Positions 1 through 8,161 of a DNA stretch of 11,667 bases are shown here, piece after piece. The position numbers and the translations under genes are program-made. Within the stretch, counting starts at the first letter, position 1. Each line of letters begins with the position of its first letter. This stretch comes from Cudoniella acicularis (lineage: Eukaryota; Ascomycota; Leotiomycetes; Helotiales; Helotiaceae), in NCBI GenBank assembly GCA_013054445.1, contig JAAMPI010001664.1, positions 1 to 11,667 on the forward strand, in the 5' to 3' direction. The notes below the pieces were generated by a model, which was not told the origin of the DNA, searched no databases, and saw only the letters and a program-made list of their open reading frames with translations.

Positions 1-163
1 ACCTCGGGTTGGGTGGCGCAATGACTGGTCGGTCCTCTTCATCCTTTAGCAAAGAGGATCAGCTGCCTTCCCTGAGGATCCTGTCAACCTGTATCAAAAT
101 GCGGTAACAAGTGGCCTATCTAGCAGACGGCATCAGACCTAGTCTGGACACGTTGAAATAAGC

Positions 164-177
164 CCTTCACGTGAAGG
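164..177. promoter_or_regulatory. 14-bp perfect palindrome around an E-box (CACGTG)
   Basis: The sequence CCTTCACGTGAAGG equals its own reverse complement. CACGTG is the general binding core of basic helix-loop-helix regulators. It lies 464 bases upstream of the ATG at 641. A regulatory role is inference; only the palindrome is seen. Confidence 0.3.
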
Positions 178-518
178 AGGCAGATTGGCGATGACGGAAA
201 GTTTTGTAATTTTCGAACCTGGTAAATAATGGATCTTAAACGCGGGTACACTCTTGGAATAGATGTGTCAGATACAAAATTAGGATCATTGACAATAACT
301 GTAAGGAAAAGGAGGATCTATTTACTGCGCCTCTAGGGACTGGATCAAATCCTGGGTTGAATCCTCGAGATACCTCGTGATTGACGAACTTGGAGGAAGG
401 TTATGAGGATACGGCTTTGCAGGCGACCTCGACAATCTATAAGAAGGGTGCCTCTGGGCGTTGGACTCAAGGTCATTAATCCTCACATCCTCTTACAAGA
501 CACAACAGCTACTTGCCC

Positions 519-527
519 TTTATATTC
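519..527 (+). promoter_or_regulatory. TATA-like box of the 641 gene
   Basis: TTTATATTC lies about 115-120 bases before the ATG at 641 and is followed by an A/C-rich leader. The DUF1996-WSC gene in this window has a TATA-like box at nearly the same distance from its ATG, which mildly supports both. Confidence 0.35.
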
Positions 528-640
528 GTTCTCAATGCGTATCAAAACTTCAAATTCTTCAATCACCTCGCACGTGCCCCAGCGTCAACAAACATCTCCT
601 CGTCCCTATCAATTGACGACATCACAACAACACATCCAAG

Positions 641-1745
641 ATGCGCCTCTCTAAAGTTCTCGGTGCCACAGCGCTCTTCCATGTCACATTGTCCGCAGCG
701 GTGCTGAACCAGGGACATTATTACAACCATGCAGCCCTAAGCAGACGTGTTGACCTCGTTAGCCCCAAAGGTGGCGACACCAACGGTGGCGGAAAAGGGG
801 GGGGGCCCAAACGGTGGAAATCCAAACTCTGGAAAGCCAGCCGGTGGAAATCCAGACGATGGAAATCCAGACACTGGAAATCCAAACTCTGGAACAGGTC
901 CTGGTTCACCAAATTCACAAGGCAGCGGAGATTCTCACTCATCGGGGGCAAGCTCTCACGTGACAGAGGTTATTCAACTAGCTCAGGCTGATGAGAGTAC
1001 GGGAATGGACGCCGTACTGACTGACGAGGAATACGAGACAAGAGGAGCAACTGCCCTACAGAGGAACGAGGACGCTATAAATGCAAACCCAAAGGTAGAC
1101 AAGACGTACAACGCATTGGAAAATTCTTACGACGTGGACTTTGACTCAGACGCGCAGCCAGACTACTTGACAGACATAAAAACCATCATGAGCCACCCTG
1201 AAATCCAGCTGGATCCAACAGTTGGCTGGACTTATGTGGATGCCGTTTCAAAAGACCAGCCTGATAAGACAAAGTCTACCTTCGTCGGTTGGGTCGGTGA
1301 TGACCAGAAAAACATCATAGCATCGTCCAGTATAAGCAAATACGACACGAACACCGGTGCTAACAAGCTTCCAAACTCCGAGATCATGTACCAGTCGCTG
1401 ATGTCGAAGGGAAACAGCCCCTCAAACCTGCAAAACGTCATCCGTACGCCAATCGCGAACAAAGGATCTCTGCAAATGATGACAAGATCAGTCCAGGCTA
1501 AATTTGGGGCCAACTCAAAATTAGACCAACCATTCTCTTTCACGTCGGCCGATAGTAACTTCGATGACCTGGTTGGTGATTACTGGACAGCAATGAACGG
1601 TCTCGACAACGCTAGGCCCCAATCTTTCATGGCCGCCGACCATCCCGTGGCTCTGAACGATTTGAAAATTACCGAAATCATCGTATGGCCACAACTTCCG
1701 ACGATATCTGCGATGGGCGCTATGATCGTCAGAATGGGTCGCTAA
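641..1745 (+). CDS. Secreted Gly/Asn/Pro-repeat protein of unknown function, frame broken in a G9 run
   Basis: I do not recognise a family. The ATG at 641 follows a CATCCAAG leader and opens a typical signal peptide (MRLSKVLGATALFHVTLSAA), then a mature N-terminus with a possible dibasic RR site near residue 36. The frame must advance by one base inside the nine-G run at 797-805 to reach the long downstream frame, which runs open to TAATAA at 1743. That frame encodes a Gly-Asn-Pro repeat, a Ser/Gly linker, and about 265 residues rich in Asn, Ser and Asp with no motif I can name. With eight G the product would be about 367 residues. A one-base homopolymer error is the simplest cause; a real frameshift or phase-variable tract is possible. 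The 3' end is uncertain: a GTATGG donor at 1683 and an AAG at 1747-1749 would join in frame to an open frame ending at 1905. Confidence 0.7.
816..890 (+). repeat. Five 15-base repeats coding Gly-Asn-Pro-x-x
   Basis: Five in-register 15-base units (GGA AAT CCA RAC NNT; the second is degenerate, GGA AAG CCA GCC GGT) encode GNPNS, GKPAG, GNPDD, GNPDT and GNPNS. The first and last units are identical at the DNA level. This gives a flexible hydrophilic linker directly after the signal-peptide region of the 641 gene. The +1-shifted frame through the same repeat also lacks stops and reads as a basic RWKSR-type repeat, a by-product of the 15-base unit. Confidence 0.8.
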
Positions 1746-2252
1746 TAAGCGGAACGTTGCCATCACCCATTGCGCCGTCGTTGCGTCTCTTGTCGTCACT
1801 TTCAATTTCGTCGCTGCCTCGTACCCTGCCAACAAGTTTCTGCTCGAGTGTCAATTTTCCAACAATCAGACCAGAATCAGCACCAAGCGAGTTCAAGACG
1901 GCTGAAATCATTGGCGTTGTCTTTGCTCTACACGAAAAATTTGTATGCTGAACACTGTTTCTGAGTAGATTTGTACTGTCATTTCCATAGAATATGAATT
2001 GCATTATTTCCACCCTCTAGCGCATTCTCATTACGTCTCTGTGATACAATCGTGAAAATTGATCTCAGAGTGACGCAAGTTTAGATAATGTCTGGATCCG
2101 AGCTGTCTTCTCCCTGGGCAAAAGCTGGCAAGTCCAGGCCTGTAGAAAACAGTACTCTCCACTAGCTTGCGCACCTTCACAGAGAATCGAGACTCGAGAG
2201 GCCCTTCATCCTCTAAATAAGCTCCTTAAGCTAATACGCAACGGCGGTAGCG
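1746..2252. other. Convergent 3' intergenic region
   Basis: This lies between the stop of the 641 gene and the stop of the minus-strand 2EXR gene. From 1746 to 1911 both strands are open in the same codon register (plus to 1905; minus 1911 to 1729), so an extra exon of the 641 gene or a small minus-strand ORF of about 60 residues is possible. Neither has a recognisable domain. From 1912 to 2252 I see only AT-rich sequence and no clear terminator. Confidence 0.4.
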
Positions 2253-3041
2253 TCAGGCAGATATGGATTGTTCCAAGTCGTTCGAGAAAGCACGAAGTAT
2301 AGCCATGAACTCCATTTTCCAGGGAAGTAGTGGGGCGGTGGAATGATCAAGTCCATAGATGTGATTAGTAGCTGATGCAAAATTGATGATGATGCTCGCC
2401 TCAGCCAATCCGTGAAGATTTCGAAGAGCACTAAGATTGCCATCCAAAGCTCGTCGAAGTTGATCCGGCTGGTGTTTATAAGCTACAAAGAACGGAGGCA
2501 TAACACTTAACTCCACACGAAGTTGTTGCAGGTTACCTGCCCCTGTTGAACGAGGTGGAAAGCAAGCATGCAAGATTTGGTGGAGTGCGAGGTGTCGAGA
2601 AGACTCATATTTTGGTCCTGGCATTGAAACTTTCTCAAGCCTGATGGAAAGATCCAGAAATTTGATCGCTTGGAACATCCATGGGAGTGCTTCATCGGGT
2701 GAAATCGTAAGGCTGAGGAGTTGCAACTGCTTTGCACCGATATATGCCTTGTATGGCATAAGACTGTACCATTCAACCATAGCCTCCTCGTAAATGGTTC
2801 GGTTTGTTCGTAAAATAGAGGGACAGCAAGGTCTGCCATCGTCTCGAAAAGGAGACGTAGGAGTGTTTGGCGCGAGGTAATGGTATATTCGCAGGCGTAT
2901 TTCCATAGGAAGGCTCAGGAATCGGAAAGGCTCAGACATAGGGTCCCTATGCTCTTTATTCTCATCATCATCGCAAGTAATCGTGTGCGCTGCTGGACGA
3001 TTCTCGCAGCCAAGCCCGGTAGTGTAGGCTTCGCTGGACAT
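2253..3041 (-). CDS. 2EXR/F-box-like domain protein
   Basis: An intact frame of 262 codons from ATG at 3041 to TGA at 2255-2253. The frame stays open upstream to about 3092, but only a TTG lies there, so I chose the first ATG. Residues about 39-56 read FRFLSLPMEIRLRIYHYL, followed near 76-87 by ILRTNRTIYEEA. This LP-x-E-IR-x-x-IY ... LRTNRxIYEEA pattern is the hallmark of the 2EXR/F-box-like family that is greatly expanded in filamentous ascomycetes. The remaining 170 residues are leucine-rich and helical-looking, with no catalytic motif or membrane segment. F-box-like proteins may act as substrate adaptors for ubiquitin ligases, but for 2EXR proteins this is unproven. A later Met (residue 35, MSEPF) is an alternative start just before the domain. 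No frameshift or internal stop is seen. Confidence 0.78.
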   Translation of the reverse strand: MSSEAYTTGLGCENRPAAHTITCDDDENKEHRDPMSEPFRFLSLPMEIRLRIYHYLAPNTPTSPFRDDGRPCCPSILRTNRTIYEEAMVEWYSLMPYKAYIGAKQLQLLSLTISPDEALPWMFQAIKFLDLSIRLEKVSMPGPKYESSRHLALHQILHACFPPRSTGAGNLQQLRVELSVMPPFFVAYKHQPDQLRRALDGNLSALRNLHGLAEASIIINFASATNHIYGLDHSTAPLLPWKMEFMAILRAFSNDLEQSISA

Positions 3042-3306
3042 AGAGATGGCTGAGCAATTCTGAGGGTTCTGCGGAGACAAGCTATAAGCCAAACATCGGC
3101 TTAATTGGAAAGGAGAATGTTACCGTTAAGGACATGTATCTCGTCTGCGAATGAAGCTGCTGAGATGTTTCATATGAAACGAGTGGAAGTAGGATCAGTG
3201 AGTTGGCAGAAAGATAGAAAGATCTTAAAGGGAGCTTTCGCACTGATAATTTCAAGCTACGTTCGTTCTATTAGTAATCAAGGGCATCATTCCACCAGCA
3301 GAATTC
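3042..3306. other. Intergenic region, no gene seen
   Basis: This is the 5' flank of the minus-strand 2EXR gene and lies upstream of the plus-strand phosphotransferase fragment. The open frame at 3105-3320 (+) has no ATG at its start and no protein-like pattern. I could not find a missing 5' exon for the fragment here. Confidence 0.45.
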
Positions 3307-3720
3307 GTGACGCACGCTAAAGATAAGATAGGCGAAAACACTAAAATCAATCGAAACGAGGCTAGAGTCGTTCAAGATGTTACCCGATTAATTGTCCCTT
3401 CTGCGGAATACTCGGAGCCACGCAAAGAACCTCTACGATATGCTCAGATACAGGGAACATTCAGCTACACCGTGGCTGTGGGGACTACCAAAATCTTCCA
3501 GTTTCGAGTCCATGATTCCAGCTTTGACATGCAGGCCATGAGTCTGGCCAAGGCAGTTCATCCGCAATTCGTGCCCAGCTGCAAGTATCATGGAACTCTC
3601 GGTCAATCCCGACCTCTCCACATCTACGAGATAGAGAATCTTCCTGGGACAGCTTATATTATTGTTACGATTTCATATATCACGTGCGGTCCCAGGCCTG
3701 AGGCTCGTATTGGAATTTAG
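3307..3720 (+). pseudogene. APH/protein-kinase-like phosphotransferase, N-terminal lobe fragment
   Basis: The open frame encodes a segment resembling the N-terminal lobe of fungal aminoglycoside-phosphotransferase-like proteins: IQGTFSYTVAVGTTKIFQFR (strand-strand with the expected nucleotide-loop layout), then SLAKAVHPQFVPSCKYHG, then LGQSRPLHIYEIENLPGTAY, the hinge-like stretch. These proteins normally run to 350-450 residues with HxD and DxD catalytic motifs in the C-lobe; none follow here. Similarity fades after about 3672, a TAG closes the frame at 3718-3720, and ambiguous bases start at 3826. The 5' side is also defective: the frame is closed by TAA at 3247-3249, and its first Met falls well inside the domain. 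It is either a truncated relic or a gene damaged by poor assembly. The family call is from remembered resemblance. Confidence 0.55.
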
Positions 3721-4090
3721 TCGACTCCAGCTCGTCGGATGAGTGGTATCATCAATACAAGCAATAGGAACACAGGGATCGTCCGGAGGGCTCAATTGGG
3801 GTAAATCAAGTATATTATCAACTGTNCNGNATNNAAGATCAGGTCGTCGGGCCACCTNNCTAGACTACAAGTGAGACGTGCCCTNAAGCACGTGCTGGGT
3901 GCCGTAGCTGCCTCAGGCTGCCAGGCACACACACTTCAGCACACTTGTTGCTCTTTGAGTCTTTCATATGACAGTTGGAGCGGTAAAGAAGGCTGCAGTA
4001 ATAACCTGAATCTGGAACTGAAATTAGATTACTTTTTCGTTATTTTAGGTACTTTTCCCCCTCTTAACTGAACAAAACTTTCATCATACC
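3721..4090. other. Gap-like low-quality region without a gene
   Basis: Contains eight ambiguous bases and no convincing coding sequence. The minus-strand open frame 3673-3855 spans the ambiguous bases and cannot be trusted. The missing C-lobe of the phosphotransferase should lie here but is not recognisable in any plus frame. 4010-4090 is AT-rich 3' flank of the PhoD pseudogene. Confidence 0.5.
3826..3885. other. Cluster of ambiguous bases (N)
   Basis: Ns occur singly or in pairs at 3826, 3828, 3830, 3833-3834, 3858-3859 and 3885. Scattered rather than block Ns suggest conflicting or low-quality reads, not a sized scaffold gap. Nearby indels should be read with this in mind. Confidence 0.95.
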
Positions 4091-6954
4091 CTACGCGGTG
4101 TCAGGTGTAAAGTTGCTAATGAAATATTGACCCGTTGCAGTATCATTGGTGGCATTAGTGCTCATAATCGTCCCAAATTTCACGCTTCCGCGCTCCACAA
4201 CGCCGCCAGCGACAGCACCATTTGTTCTCGTTAATTTGTTCGCGCCATTGAGCACGATGAAGTTGGCGAGAGAAATCTCGTAGCCGTTTCGTGTGGCGAT
4301 TGTTGGCATGCCGAAGGAGGCGTTAACAGTATCGTAATCAACGCTAATTTCGTAGCATCCTTGATAATATAGGTCCTGCCATTGTAGCTCCCGGTTGGCG
4401 GCAACGAGGAGCGACGAATAGTTGTTTGCGTTGTGCAGCAAGATATTCTGGCCGTAGGGACATGGGGAAGAAACAGCACTCCTGGCAAACTCAATACCTA
4501 CAGATCCATTTCCCGTTGCGGGATCGTAAGGATGAGTATCAAGCTAGACAAGATCAGAAACCCAGCTGGCGTGACTATCTCTAGCGAGGAAAATGGTGTT
4601 CGTGATGTTGTTGTCGTAAAGTGTCGCAAGAGTTCTATTTCTGTTGCTCCAGTATCCGCCCCATGCATCATAGTCAAGGGGGTTCTCGATGCTATAAGCG
4701 ATCGATTCGCTGATGTGAGAGAAGACGATCTGGTTGCTAATAACCCGCCATGCAGCACTACGTTTGCTAGATTCTATTAAACGATTATAAAACCCTATTG
4801 CAAAAATTAGTAAATGATCACTCGAGATCTAGGAGATTTCATGCTGTCTTTCGCAAAGAGCAAAATCTATGGTTCTTCGACGCATGAAATCGAGAAGAAA
4901 GCAGCGTACTAAGAATAGAATCGGGGGACGCAGCAGCTAAGCGAACCTTCATGATTTTAAAACCTCGCAAACAAGGCAAATAAAAATGTTCGGGGGAGAG
5001 GTGTGCTGAACAGACAGACATGGAGCGGGAGATACTAAATTCCCCACAAACGAAAGAATGAGATTGAAAGACCTTTAAAGGGAAAATTTCTGGAACGATT
5101 AAGAGATTTAGGAACACCCACAATTCTCTTGACGTGACCCCATTAACGTTCTTCCAGCATCATTTGAAATTTCATGAATGTAGTTGGTGTTCCAATACCT
5201 TGGGCCGAGTCAGTGCTCAAAATTTAGAGGAGATTCAAATTGTTGTGATGGGAGGAAGAGTTGGAAGAGAAATAAAAAAGAAATCCAAACACGTTTTGGA
5301 CTTTTAAATTTTGAATTGCCGAGGAATACTCACAAGTCTGTAATTCCACGATCGTACTGTCTCGTGTCAAACTAAGTCGAATTAACATCCACATTTCTAA
5401 AGAACTTTTAAAAGTGCTTGGAATGACTAGCAGGATTTCGTGGGTTCATGAGCCAAATGTGCTCGTAGGTTTAGAAGACTAACCATGATAAGATCCATGA
5501 GATCTCCAATCTCAAAATTACGCCATATTCGAAAATTGTCATCCATTTCGACTTGTCTAATGGGCATCCATTTAAAATATACTCTGACGGCATTCATTTT
5601 GCGTTGGTCCACAGATACCCCGCCATGCTGAATAAACGAAGCCTCGGTGTTGTTGAGTTCAGATGAGCCCGCACGCCAGGTGTTATCAGCAACCTCTTAA
5701 AATCTCATTAGCACATGACTACAAATGCGATAACCTAGCCTACCATGATCGTCCCATACAGGAATCCACGGAAATTTTTGGTGAGATAGGAGCAGATCTA
5801 GATCAGTTCGATAGGTGGCAAGCCTCTTGCGGTAATTAGAGTGTAAATTTCGTGATCTGGTAGGGGAATTCTACCAATAGAATTTCCCCATCCATAATCG
5901 CCATTTTTGTACTCATAAATGTAATCACCAAGATGAATCACATAATTTACCGAATCCTTTCGTGCTGGGTTTCCGAAAGCATTGAAAAATCTAGAGGGAT
6001 AATTGCTGCAAGAGTAAATAACGAGCTTGACACTGTTATTGACTTGTCGCCTTCGCTGGGAAGAGTCTTAGTTCGGCCGATGGAACTGGAACATTTGAAT
6101 TGCACACATTGAACTGGTAGTCTAAACAAGATCATCAGTCTTATTCTTCGAGTGAAAAATCCAGTGTCACTTATAATATCGTGTGTAGGGCTTCAAATTC
6201 TTAGCCTCAACTTTCACAGTGTAATCTATGTCTGTTGACAAGTCATCATCGATCAGCAAGAAACTTTTAAGGACGTACGATATCAAGACGCCGCGTGACT
6301 TCCTCAGAACGGGAAAGAAGCAAATATTTGAATACCACTGACCAGAAGATGTATAGACGGTTCCTCGGTCAACCACGCACTTGAGTGCCGAGTCCGTGGT
6401 GACTTTGTATGTCACGCAGACTGGTGCTTTGCTTGCCCTGACATATTCTTCGGTCTCATGGCTGTACAGCGGTATATACCTAGAGACCGTTATGTTTGAA
6501 TGGTCATCGTCCTGTTTGATTTCAAAGTGTCAGTGAAAATCAACAATAGTATTCTCGAAGTTCTCAACGCAATTTAGTTAACAATCTTGCTTGGCTAAAT
6601 TATACGTCTACGCGAGTCCTTGTTCTGGATAGTATAATGTCCAACGGTCATCCTGTCCCTCCAAAAGGGCATTTCAAATGCCCTTGGAGGGCCTCTGGAT
6701 CTACATACCAGAGAAGGTGTAGCACGAGTCCAGAGAATAACACTTGTGTCACAAGGATCTCCACTAGCAATGCCACGTATAAAATTCAACTGAGATGAGT
6801 TCCAAGCCGCGCTAGGTGTATTTCTCGCTGCGACTTTGCGAATTGAAACTCCCAAAGACGGGTGATGGTGCGATGGACTTCGGTAATTTAGATTGCTCGC
6901 AAAAGATGCCCAGGTAGTTGTTACCAGGGCAAGGATCGATAAAAATTGAAGCAT
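4091..6954 (-). pseudogene. PhoD-type alkaline phosphatase, decayed eight-exon gene
   Basis: Family: secreted metal-dependent phosphomono/diesterases with an N-terminal PhoD_N domain. Exons I place: 6954-6709, 6511-6343, 6231-6171, 6121-5744, 5695-5484, 5371-5334, 5198-5122, 4794-4091. Introns start GTATGT, GTCAGT, GTGACA (damaged), GTAGGC, GTTAGT, GTGAGT and GTGGGT; CTGAC or CTAAT branch sites precede several acceptors. Exon 1 gives a signal peptide (MLQFLSILALVTTTWA) and FIRGIASGDPCDTSVILWTR (PhoD_N). Exon 4 holds YSCSNY and HLGDYIYEY, and WDDH|E spans the exon 4-5 splice; exon 6 DTRQYDR; exon 7 YWNTNYIHEISNDAG; exon 8 FYNRL, NRTLATLYDN, RDSH, YDPATGNGS and TATGQYFISNF. Defects: one-base-type frameshifts near 6085, 6031 and 5836; a frame mismatch at the 6170 donor; TAG at 4546-4544 where a Trp codon is expected; GDSH changed to RDSH. 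All other splice phases fit exactly, so one gene is well supported; loss of function is likely unless several defects are read errors. Confidence 0.85.
6657..6691. repeat. 35-base inverted repeat inside PhoD intron 1
   Basis: Arms of 16 and 18 bases pair around a single central base, with only a two-base bulge. The inner core is AAGGGCATTT at 6665-6674 against AAATGCCCTT at 6676-6685; the outer arms are CCCTCC against GGAGGG. It lies within the 197-base first intron of the PhoD pseudogene, so it would fold in the pre-mRNA. No target-site duplication is obvious. Confidence 0.7.
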
Positions 6955-7112
6955 TTTGATAGGATCTGAGCTTTGCCAGTCTACTCAACAACAAAGGCAG
7001 CACTAACGAGAGAGTCGAAGGAAAGAGGGCCAGATTTATGGAAAATCTAGGGCTCTCATCTTGTTACTAGCTTCGTGATGACACCACAGCCAGGTACCTT
7101 CGGGCAAATATT
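6955..7112. other. 5' flank of the PhoD pseudogene
   Basis: No coding signal is seen. This should hold the former promoter of the minus-strand PhoD gene; I see no clear TATA box. Confidence 0.4.
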
Positions 7113-7298
7113 CTAAAATCCGAATGTCTGCCTCGTGGGATGCATAACAGCTGCCAATTCGTTCTCACATTTGGTCCGAAAGACGGGAGACTGCAGCGCT
7201 TGTCCATCACGGAAAGCTTCCTCTGGCAGACCAATCCGCAACGGCGGATTACTTGTTCTCCAGGAGCCATCGCCAAAAAGACCGTAAGCAACGCGACA
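7113..7298 (-). pseudogene. Protein-like remnant of an unrecognised gene
   Basis: A 61-codon open stretch from 7298 to TAG at 7115-7113 reads as well-formed protein, including YGLFGDGSWRTSNPP, then RIGLPEEAFRDGQALQSP and CENELAAVMHP. It has no ATG near its start and is preceded by a stop (TAG at 7301-7299). A different frame upstream reads as hydrophobic sequence, which would fit a frameshift or a lost splice site. I do not recognise the family. It may be the 3' end of a degraded gene, or chance. Lies between the PhoD start and the repeat-bearing stretch. Confidence 0.3.
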
Positions 7299-8161
7299 CT
7301 AGTTAGGGCAAAAAAGCTCGTCACTTGGCAGTAGTGATCTTGGCATGCAGAATGGAAGACCTTCAAACTTGAATTAGAGAAGCTGCTCCGCACCTAGCGC
7401 GCTCTAGTTTCGAGGAGCCGGAGGCCCGATGGGTATGCCGAACGCGTGCTTGAAGAAAGGCCATCAATTGGCTGACTTGAGCGAGCAGTTCATATGAACA
7501 ATAATCCAGCTTCTAGAAATGAGGCTCGTCTCGCGGGTCGAATTACCGCGTCGACGATCCCGGCGGGAAAAAGAATTGCATTCGTGACTGATACCGCAAC
7601 GCAACACAGTGACCAAGTTGTGCTAATAACCACAAAAGCAGAAGTCAAACTAGTTCGTCGATGTATGGACTCGATTCTTGGAGTTCGTGAAATGAACCTT
7701 GGAGATTCTTGGAAGAAAACTCGACAAATCCGGATGACGTCAAATCACGTGATGCAAGCCTCGGCAATATGATTGGCCCAGCAACCGCGTCTCCACTCGG
7801 CTTCAGCATCAAGCTTCACTTCGACCTTCTCTGTCAGAAATGTTGTAATGTACATACAGAAAAAGACTCAATGCACCCCAACGCAACACCGAGGCTTGGA
7901 AGTTCGCAAGGCAGTCAGCAATGATTCCATTAAAAAAGTGCCGTCGATCCGCATTGGACGTCGATTCGACGGAATTCAAGGAGATCTTGAACCTTGGACT
8001 GCGGTGATCGCCAAGAAGCCGTCCTGGATACTCTGTGTCTGAAGAGGCGCTTCTGTTCAAGTACAAAACAGGGAATTGTGCTGTGGATAAAGAGGAATTC
8101 TTTCTCGTCACGCAACACCGTAGCTGGATACTAGTATCGGAAAGGATTCGAACAGTGGCAA
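7299..8161. other. Intergenic stretch with diverged repeats, no confident gene
   Basis: A plus-strand ATG frame at 7494-7772 (92 residues) and a minus-strand ATG frame at 8174-7809 (121 residues) are the largest candidates. Neither shows a signal peptide, a known motif or strong codon bias, and they overlap further open frames. The 9-mer ACGCAACAC occurs at 7599-7607, 7881-7889 and 8110-8118, the last two followed by similar sequence. Related segments at about 8017-8065 and 8118-8155 (CCGT ... CTGGATACT ... AAG) resemble each other. The minus frame 8118-7930 has a stretch, FVLEQKRLF, like the remnant at 8398-8162. I read this as decayed duplicated sequence. Confidence 0.35.

Larger units (their letters stand above)
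1..640. other. Upstream intergenic region of the secreted repeat-protein gene
   Basis: No convincing coding sequence is seen on either strand; the open frames at 403-654 and 513-707 have no protein-like composition and overlap the promoter of the next gene. The stretch contains a 14-bp palindrome centred on CACGTG (164-177), a second CACGTG at 571-576 and a TATA-like box at 521-526. The last 40 bases are A/C-rich, as in many fungal 5' leaders. Confidence 0.6.

Noticed and set aside
641..991. 116-residue plus-strand ORF with basic RWKSR repeats as a separate gene
   Set aside because: After the G9 run it is the out-of-frame reading of the Gly-Asn-Pro repeat; only its first 50 or so codons (signal peptide) belong to the likely protein.
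1232..1543. Minus-strand ORF of 103 codons
   Set aside because: Antisense shadow of the secreted repeat-protein gene; no motif or start context of its own.
2507..2839. 110-codon minus-strand ORF
   Set aside because: Out-of-frame shadow of the intact 2EXR gene.
3105..3320. Plus-strand ORF upstream of the phosphotransferase fragment
   Set aside because: Starts at TTG, has no protein-like pattern, and no splice site joins it in frame to the fragment.
3673..3855. Minus-strand ORF across the ambiguous bases
   Set aside because: Contains undetermined residues, has no ATG start and its 3' half is antisense to the phosphotransferase fragment.
4433..4780. 115-codon plus-strand ORF
   Set aside because: Antisense to exon 8 of the PhoD pseudogene, which shows clear family motifs.
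4839..5123. 94-codon minus-strand ORF as a gene between PhoD pieces
   Set aside because: Lies in the 327-base PhoD intron, ends without any motif and is explained by splicing.
8143..8152. GGATTCGAAC resembling a tRNA T-loop on the minus strand
   Set aside because: The flanking bases do not form a T-stem and no anticodon or acceptor stem can be drawn.
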